Notes under the pieces: generated by a model | Seen by the model: only the letters and a program-made list of their open reading frames with translations | Told to the model about the DNA's origin: nothing | Database searches by the model: none | Origin: Amphiura filiformis | Lineage: Eukaryota > Echinodermata > Ophiuroidea > Amphilepidida > Amphiuridae | DNA: 64,000 bases | Direction of reading: 5' to 3' | NCBI RefSeq assembly: GCF_039555335.1 | Contig: NC_092628.1 | Span: forward strand, 31,751,727-31,815,726 | Part shown: positions 57,007-64,000 of the stretch, piece after piece | How positions within the stretch are numbered: the first letter of the stretch is position 1 | Layout: every line of letters begins with the position of its first letter | Made by a program: the position numbers and the translations under genes

Positions 57007-59009
57007 TTAAGAGGCATTATCTGTTATTTTGGAGAATTTTTTAAAAATGTTTGCCACGGTCAAAAAATGGATTTCCTTTAAACGTTCATATTTGATGCAC
57101 CTTGACCTGAAACAAACACACATGAAATAAATTTGGGAAAAATATCCCCGTTGCCATGGTAGCAGCCAAATTTTCGTTTTTAGGCCTATTTTCACAATTT
57201 TTGCACTTTTCAGCAGTCAATTTATCAAGTTTTAAAGCCAGTGTTACTAATATACACAATATATATATACTGTTTTCTTTATAAGGTATGAATAGGTCAA
57301 ACCTTAGATGCCGCATTGAAAGTATAACAATAATCACCAGATGTCAGGGTGGGTTATACCATTTATTTGAAATAGGGTGTTTTTCAATTTTTTCAAAGTA
57401 TGAAAATATACCACCTTTGTATAGCTCATAAACCATATGGTAGTGCTCCGATTTCAACATCGACCACAGCATGTTGAGATGATACATTGGTCTTATGAAA
57501 AAGTTACATTTGAGCTTGGGGAAAACACATCTGTATATACAGTGTTGCCAGACATTTTCCTATTTTTGAAATTCAACACAAATCTCACCTTAAATTAAAT
57601 GATGTGAAAATGAAACATCATCCTTTCAAGGAACATTTATTAGAAAGAGAGTTTTTATTCATATCAAATTTGATCAGTTATAATGGTCAGTGTTGTTCTA
57701 AACCACATGGGTGTTGCCATAATTGGGGTTTAATTGTGATTTGTGGATATTTTCAACTTTTTACATACAAGTCATAAAAATACCATAATGCATTTCTGTA
57801 ATAAAGAAAGAAACATCGACCTCGTCATGTTGAGATGATACATTGTCCTTATGAAAAAGTTATTTTGATCTGGGGGGGGGGGTAAAGCATCAGTTTATAC
57901 AGTGTTGCCAGATATTTTCATACTTTTTCAAAATTCAACACAAGTCTCGCCCTAAATTAAAAGATATGAAAATGAAACTTCACCTTCATACGGAACATCT
58001 TTTTAGAAAGAAAGTTAATTTCATATTCAATTTGATCATCTGGGATGGTCAGTATTATGCTAAGCCATATGGGTGTTGCCATAGCTGGCGTTTAATATGA
58101 CAATTTAGATATTTCCAGCTTTTTACAAGTCTTAAAAATAGTACACATCCTTAAAATTATTGCATTGAATGCAATATTAAGGTTACAAATTAACCTAAGA
58201 ACACTTAGTATGTGAATTTAAATTTTTAATTTGAGTTCGGAAAATATTTCCTTCTATACAGTATTGCCACATATGTTCAAAATTCAACGTATGTTGAGCT
58301 TTTTTTTCAGCTTTTTCAGCTATTTTTCAGTCTTAAAAATGCCAAAATACAATGGCATGCATTCCTAAAATAAAGATGTGAAAATGAATCATCGACCTCA
58401 TCATGTTGAGATGATACATCGGTTTTATGAAAAATTTACATTTGCGCTTGAGGAAAAACATCTGTATTATACAGTGTTGCCAGATATTTTCCTATTTTTT
58501 CGAAAGTCAGCACTAATTTCACCTTAGGTTGAAAATGAAAGTTTATTAGAAAGAAATGTACTTTCATATTAAAACCACATGGGTGTTGGATCCGTGTGGA
58601 TATTTTGAACTTTTTACAAGTTTTAAAAATACCAAAATACCATGGTATGCATTCCTTAAAAAATATGTGAAAGTAAAACATCAACTTCACCATGTTGAAA
58701 TGATACATATTTGGTCTTATGGAAAATTTACACTTAAGCTTGGGGAAAACATATGTTTATACAGTGTTGCCAGATATTTTCCTATTTTTTTTTTTTTTAA
58801 CACAAGTCTCACCTTAAGTTAAATGATGCGAAAATGAAACTTCACCTTCACAAGGAAAGTTTATTAAATGAAATTTACTTTCATATTAAATTTGATCAGT
58901 TGTATAAATGGTTAGTGTTGTTCCAAACCACATGGGTGTTGCCATAATTAGGGTTTAATAGTGAGATGTGAGTCATAAGGGTTCAAATAGCGGCGTTTTG
59001 CATATTTTT

Positions 59010-59570
59010 GTGGACCTGAGAGCACATCAGACATATATTGAAATTTGCGATATAATACAAATTTTATGGCAAATGATTAAAAATTGATATTTTTGAAATT
59101 TAACAGATCTCAAAAGTAAATTGTATAAATCTAGTGATATGTACTTAAAGTGTATGTAGCTGGAATGAAAAGCCGTCCATATGAAAATTTGACCTTTCGT
59201 ATTGAAGATATAGATTTTTTCACCAAAACACCTAAAAATGTAGGTCTTTTGGGAAAAAATCTATATCTTCACTATGAAGGTCAAATTGTTCAATTAACAT
59301 TAATTAATTGATTAGTGGTGGCTTTTCATCCCGACTACATACACTTTAAATACACATCATTAGATTTATTAAGTTAACTTTGAGGACTGTAATATGTTTA
59401 AAATTTAAAAAAATCAATATACATAATTTACCCTAAAATTTTTATTGTATCGCGAATTAAAAACAAAAATCAAAATTATTTGATATCAGAAGGACATTCC
59501 TCGTATTCAAAATGCAATTTGGTATGTCTGATGTGCTCTCAGGTCCGACAAAAATAATGTGCAAAGGTGG
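59010..59570. mobile_element. Nested hairpin element inside the 5-kb transposon
   Basis: Left end tttgtggacctgagagcaca with tcagacatat; right end atgtctgatgtgctctcagg with tccgacaaa. The interior is also partly complementary around aaaatctatatcttca. It probably inserted into the larger element. Confidence 0.7.
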
Positions 59571-59810
59571 GTGACCAACCGCTTAAAATACAACACAGAA
59601 AACATCAAACATGTATACTTTAAAATATACATAAAAGCCATATTTTTTTTACCAATATACACATACTAGCTAGGCTAAAATAAATTAAAATAACATAAGA
59701 TTGTTACATTGCAAAAAGATGCATATAAGAGTATAAGATAATGTTTAAATTACGCCTACCCCATATTATTAAAGCACACATCCCAACTACATTATACTTG
59801 CAAAAAAGAT

Positions 59811-60184
59811 ATGGGGAAGAAATGGGCAAAAAAATATATAGATCCAGCAAATGTTTCGAAAGATATGAGACTAGTCAAAAACAATAATGCACAGAACCTT
59901 TTCACAGCCAGACAAATTAATGTCCAGTTACTTTTCCCGAGAGGAGCTCGCAGGAGAGTCGAAAGTATGACATTTAAAGTCATGCTGAAGAAGATCAAGA
60001 AATGACCATTGAAATGTTGCATGATATTGTTGCTAATTCTCTATCATTCAAGCATTGATTCATTGATGACATGAATTTGTATGAGTTTGTAAAAAGGAAG
60101 CAGCTAACTAAAATTAAGCTTTCAAGACTGAAGGAGATTTATATGAACACTTTTGCAGATACTTGCAGGGTTAAAGCAAAATAA
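59811..60184 (+). pseudogene. Decayed ORF in the centre of the 5-kb element
   Basis: A 64-codon stretch (59811-60005) encodes a very basic protein: MGKKWAKKYIDPANVSKDMR, then LFPRGARRRVES and KVMLKKIKK. Its stop overlaps an ATG in another frame (aATGA). That frame continues MTIEMLHDIVANSLSFKH, hits a stop, then resumes with DMNLYEFVKRKQLTKIKLSR and a final stop near 60184. The composition looks protein-like (Lys/Arg-rich, amphipathic). A frameshift plus a nonsense change in an old transposon gene is the simplest reading. I do not recognise the family. Confidence 0.4.
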
Positions 60185-62042
60185 AAAATCACCCAATGTT
60201 GATAAGAGTTGTCTGAGGATATCCGTTTCAAGTAGAAAAAGAGGACTACTGGGCACAGTATACCTATGGCATGACCCGGAGGGGTTCTCCTGGTTAAACG
60301 TGATCACGGGATGTGCCACGGTTTTGGGGTACCTTAGCAATTTTGGTGGGTTTGCAGTGGAGACAATACGCCAAATTGGGTGCATTAAGGCAAAAGTGCC
60401 CATAAAAATTAGGACAAATTTGTGTGCTTTTTGGGTGTTTTTTGTGAAAAAGTGGAATATTATAGCTATAACTTTCACTATTAACTCCATTTATAGTGGC
60501 ATCATCCATGTGGTTTATTCATGGCAGCGATTTAAACAATATAAATCCTATGCTAAAGTGAGACATACGTTGAATTTTGAATATATGTGATAATAACTGG
60601 CAATACTGTATAGAAGGAAATATTTAAAATTTTAATTCACATACTAAGTGTTCTTAGGGTAATTTTAACCTTAATATTGCGCTCATTCCACAATAATTTT
60701 AAGGATGTGTAGTGTGTACTATGTTTAAGACTTGTAAAAAGCTGGAAATATCTAAATTGTCATATTAAACGCCAGCTATGGCAACACCCATATGGCTTAG
60801 AATAACACTGACCATCCCAGATGATCAAATTGAACATGAAATTAACTTTCTTTCTATAAAAAGATATGTTCCGTACGAAGGTGAAGTTTCATTTTCATAT
60901 CTTTTAACTTAGGGCGAGACTTGTGTTGAATTTTAAAAGAATAGGAAAATATCTGGCAACACTGTATAAACTGATGTTTTACCCCCCAGATCAAAATAAC
61001 TTTTTCATAAGGACAATGTATCATCTCAACATGACGAGGTCGATGTTTTTTTCTTTATTATAGAAATGCATTTTGGTATTTTTATGACTTGTAAAAAGTT
61101 GAAAATATCCACACCTCACAATTAAACCCCAGTTATGGCAACACCCATGTGGTTTATCTGGCAACACTGTATAAACTGATGTCTTACCCCCCTCCCCACA
61201 TCAAAATAACTTTTTCATAAGGCCAATATATCATCTCAACATGACGAGGTCGATGTTTCTTTTTTTATTATAGAAATGCATTTTGGTATTTTTATGACTT
61301 TTATGAAGTTGAAAATATCCACAAATCACAATTAAACCCCAATTATGGCAACACCCATGTGGTTTAAAACAACACTGACCATTATAACTGATCAAATTTG
61401 ATATGAATAAAAACTCTCTTTCTAATAAATGTTCCTTGAAAGGATGATGTTTCATTTTCACATCATTTAACTTAAGGTGAGATTTGTGTAGAATTTGAAA
61501 AATAGGAAAATGTCTGGCAACACTGTATATACAGATGTGTTTTCCCCAAGCTCAAATGTAACTTTTTCATAAGACCAATGTATCATCTCAACATGCTGTG
61601 GTCGATGTTGAAATTGGAACACTACCATATGGTTTATGAGCTATACAAAGTTGGTATATTTTCATACTTTGAAAAAATTGAAAAACACCCCTATTTCAAA
61701 TAAATGGTATAACCCACCCTGACACCTGGTGATTATTTTTATACTTTCATTACGGCATCTAAGGTTTGACCTATTCATAAAAAAAAAAAAAAAAATTATA
61801 TATATATTGTGTATATTAGTAACACTGGCTTCAAAATTTGACAATTTGACTGCTGAAAAATGCAAAATTGTGAAAATAGGCCTAAAATTGAAATTTGCCT
61901 GTTACCATGGCAACGGGATATTTTTCCAAATTTTTCCCATGTGTGTTAGTTTGAGGTCAAGGTGCATCAAATATGAAAGTATAAAGAAAATCTATTTTTG
62001 ACCGTGGCAACTCTATTCTCAAAAATAACAGATAGTTCCTCT

Positions 62043-62207
62043 TAAGATAGTCAGGTAGCATTCCCAGTACAAAAACAGTTAGTAACACTCAGTAGAGTCT
62101 GGCCCAAATTTGGATTCAAGAGATATCAACTTATTTGGTGTAGGAGGCATAAGATAGTCAGGTAGCGTTCCCAGTACATGAACAGTTAGTATCGCTCAGC
62201 AGTAGAA
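62043..62207. repeat. Tandem repeat (about 107 bp) flanking the transposon
   Basis: Taagatagtcaggtagc-ttcccagtac-cagttagta-ctcag occurs at 62043 and again at 62150. Ctggcccaaatttggattca through ggtgtaggagg occurs at 56957 (left of the transposon) and at 62099. The transposon inserted between two parts of one repeat unit. Confidence 0.8.
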
Positions 62208-64000
62208 CAGTAGATGAAACTTAAACTTTATCAAACTGGAAACCGCAACAATAAAAAAAACACCAGAAACCTAATCTCATTAACTTCTGTAGGCTATATG
62301 GTTGGCAAAGACATAATACCTAAAACTTAATCTGCATCTCAAAGACATATAGGCCCCCTAATACCTGAACTTGAGCAAAAACCTGACAACTTGAATATTA
62401 CACAACTGCTTTAGTGCGTCATTTCACCATATGCTTTTATGTCAAGTTCTTTTCCATTTTCTATGTAACAGACTATAGCCATTTGCAGGTGTTTCAATTC
62501 AGAATGAAGACCAAGCCCGGATAGAAGAACTCTGTAGCAAATCCAATTGAACTCAGCCAGCCTTGAGTTGGCAATAAGACATGCCATTGAACCCTGTAAT
62601 TGTAGGGAGGCACAATGAAGAGAAAGGGTGGTAAGATGAATTAACCACTGTACCACCCAAGTTAGAAAGCCATCTAAGCGAAATCTGATTAATGTTATTG
62701 AAGAGAGGTTCAGTTTCAAAAAATTTACGCATGTCAGAATCCATGAGTAATTTTAATTTTTTTTTGGCTAAATAAAATAGGCCTACAGCTTTTATAACCC
62801 CCTACCATTTTGACATTCACTAGTGTAAATGCAAGTCCACATTGAAAACAGTGGTAGGAAACAGTGGTAGAAAACACTGAGTGGTAGAAAACACTGAGTG
62901 GTAGAAAACACTGAGTGGTAGAAAACACTGAGTGGTAGAAAACAGTGGTAGTGTATCTTCACTGAACTGCACAATACCAAAAATCTAGCTTCCTACTCTC
63001 ATATACTAGCCATCTTGAAAAATTCTCACCAATTTTCCTTTAAAAACCACCCTATTCATTAAGACAGCTGATTACATCCTAGTACAATTTATGTGTGAGT
63101 TAATGCAAGTATTGACCCATGAGCCATTGGATCTGGTCAGTGGTCAGTTATAGTCATGGGAAGATTTGAGGCTGGACTTCAATTTGACCTAAAGAGTTGG
63201 AAGCTCGGGTCTGTATGTCTAATAAAACCTGTTGAGATCTTATTCTAGACCATCTTCTATTTCTGTACAAATGTAATTGAATTATTAGTAGAATTTCCTT
63301 GGTATTCATACCAAATAATAAGTTTGTTTTTCTGGCATAGGCCTATTTACTGTTTGCCCTAACCCCAAGAAAATGACCTATTGATATCTTCAATCACAAA
63401 CAAACTTGAATTTGAAGTTTGTCAAATTCCTCCCTACAAAAACATCATCAAATTTCATTTGCCACACAACATGAGTTGAAATAATGGACACACCATTTTA
63501 CAGTTCATATTTTGGCTTAGAAATGTTATCTTCACATAGTTCATCCACAGTTCACAAAGTCCTCCCACTGATTTACAATCCAATATGTTCAAATCTTTCA
63601 TTCTACTCAAGTGATAAGAAAAAGCAAACAGAAGCCGAGTATTTGATGAAACCCGGGCTATGTATCTTGAGTAGGCACCATCATCTGGAGACCAATAATG
63701 TCATCCGTACTGACAGAACTATGTTTGGAGGCAGGCAACCTGATGACAGAAACGCCCAACAAACATCGCTTGTTTGTCTCCTCTTCATCAAGCAATATTT
63801 TTATACTAGGCGGTTACCCGTATTTCGCGGTTCTCGGCTGTCATAGTTATTGGCTTTTGCAGATCTCAAACCTGGGCTTCCTTGGCCAAAGTTACACCCA
63901 GCGACCAAGTTTGAGCTCCATGAGCAATTTGAAATCTTTGTTTTTTGACCTATGACCTCTCAACCGTAGATCTGACAAAAAGGTCACGATGGAACTTTTG
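62208..64000. other. Rightmost region, no gene supported
   Basis: Apart from the 18-bp minisatellite, I see no conserved coding sequence or clear element. Open frames here (for example 63484-63846, + strand) have no recognisable motifs and overlap other frames. Confidence 0.4.
62853..62951. repeat. 18-bp minisatellite
   Basis: Four to five copies of agtggtagaaaacactg, edged by shorter variants (acagtggtagaaaac). No gene is associated. Confidence 0.85.

Larger units (their letters stand above)
57007..62045. mobile_element. 5-kb TTAA-flanked inverted-repeat transposon
   Basis: The ends are ttaagaggcattatctgtta and the complement of ttaagaggaactatctgtta. The outer arms (about 57007-58275 and 60600-62045) are inverted copies of each other. 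They are themselves built from repeats carrying tgttgccagatattttcc and ccacatgggtgttgccata. TTAA target sites are used by piggyBac-like and Kolobok-like transposons; I cannot tell which. The centre holds a second hairpin (about 59010-59570) and a decayed ORF (59811-60184). No intact transposase is visible. Confidence 0.8.

Noticed and set aside
60153..60590. 145-codon open frame on the plus strand
   Set aside because: It overlaps the end of the decayed ORF in another frame and an equally long open frame on the opposite strand. It has no recognisable motif, and its far end runs close to the inverted-repeat arm. Chance is the better explanation.
62411..62744. Overlapping minus-strand frames resembling an exon
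   Set aside because: No Ig or other LAR-like motif is present, and no convincing pair of splice sites gives a frame matching the Ig2 exon.
63484..63846. 120-codon open frame near the window end
   Set aside because: No conserved motif, no domain-like pattern and no splice context that I recognise. A second frame overlaps it.

Overview
This window is animal nuclear DNA: AT-rich, with small exons, large introns, GT-AG splice junctions and many short inverted-repeat transposons. It holds parts of two conserved genes that converge, plus long intronic stretches. The encoded proteins are close to both vertebrate and fly orthologs. The receptor phosphatase has nine fibronectin repeats, as in Drosophila Lar, rather than the eight usual in vertebrates. 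An invertebrate, perhaps a marine deuterostome (echinoderm or hemichordate), is my best guess; that is an inference and not certain.

Positions 1-2953 (+ strand): the 3' end of an FGGY-family carbohydrate kinase gene (FGGY, D-ribulokinase-like). Its penultimate exon, with its acceptor and branch-point region, is repeated 12 times in tandem with an exact 168-bp period (first exon copy 632-726, last 2480-2574). The true last exon follows (2810-2953). Only the 12th copy keeps a good 5' splice site, and the 95-nt exon has unequal end phases, so joining two copies would create a stop codon. A 172-bp hAT-like element (433-604) sits just upstream of copy 1.

Positions 2954-10857: the region between the two stop codons. 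It should hold both 3' UTRs, and it contains scattered transposon fragments.

Positions 10858-51952 (- strand): 30 exons of one LAR-type (type IIa) receptor tyrosine phosphatase. They join in a single frame for 1868 codons plus a stop. In coding order: second half of Ig2, Ig3, nine FN3 domains, a membrane-proximal segment with dibasic and RxxR sites, a transmembrane helix, a wedge region, PTP domain D1 and PTP domain D2. An 18-nt micro-exon (27857-27874) lies inside FN5, where vertebrate PTPRD carries a nine-residue mini-exon-like segment. The D1 signature loop reads [10 protein letters not shown], with Ala where family members have Thr or Ser. The signal peptide, Ig1 and first half of Ig2 must lie beyond the window end or were not found.

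Positions 51953-64000: most likely the large 5' intron(s) of the phosphatase gene. They contain a CpG-rich, promoter-like patch (about 56.2-56.65 kb) and a 5-kb TTAA-flanked inverted-repeat element (57007-62045) with a decayed ORF in its centre. Its near-empty target site is preserved in a neighbouring tandem repeat.
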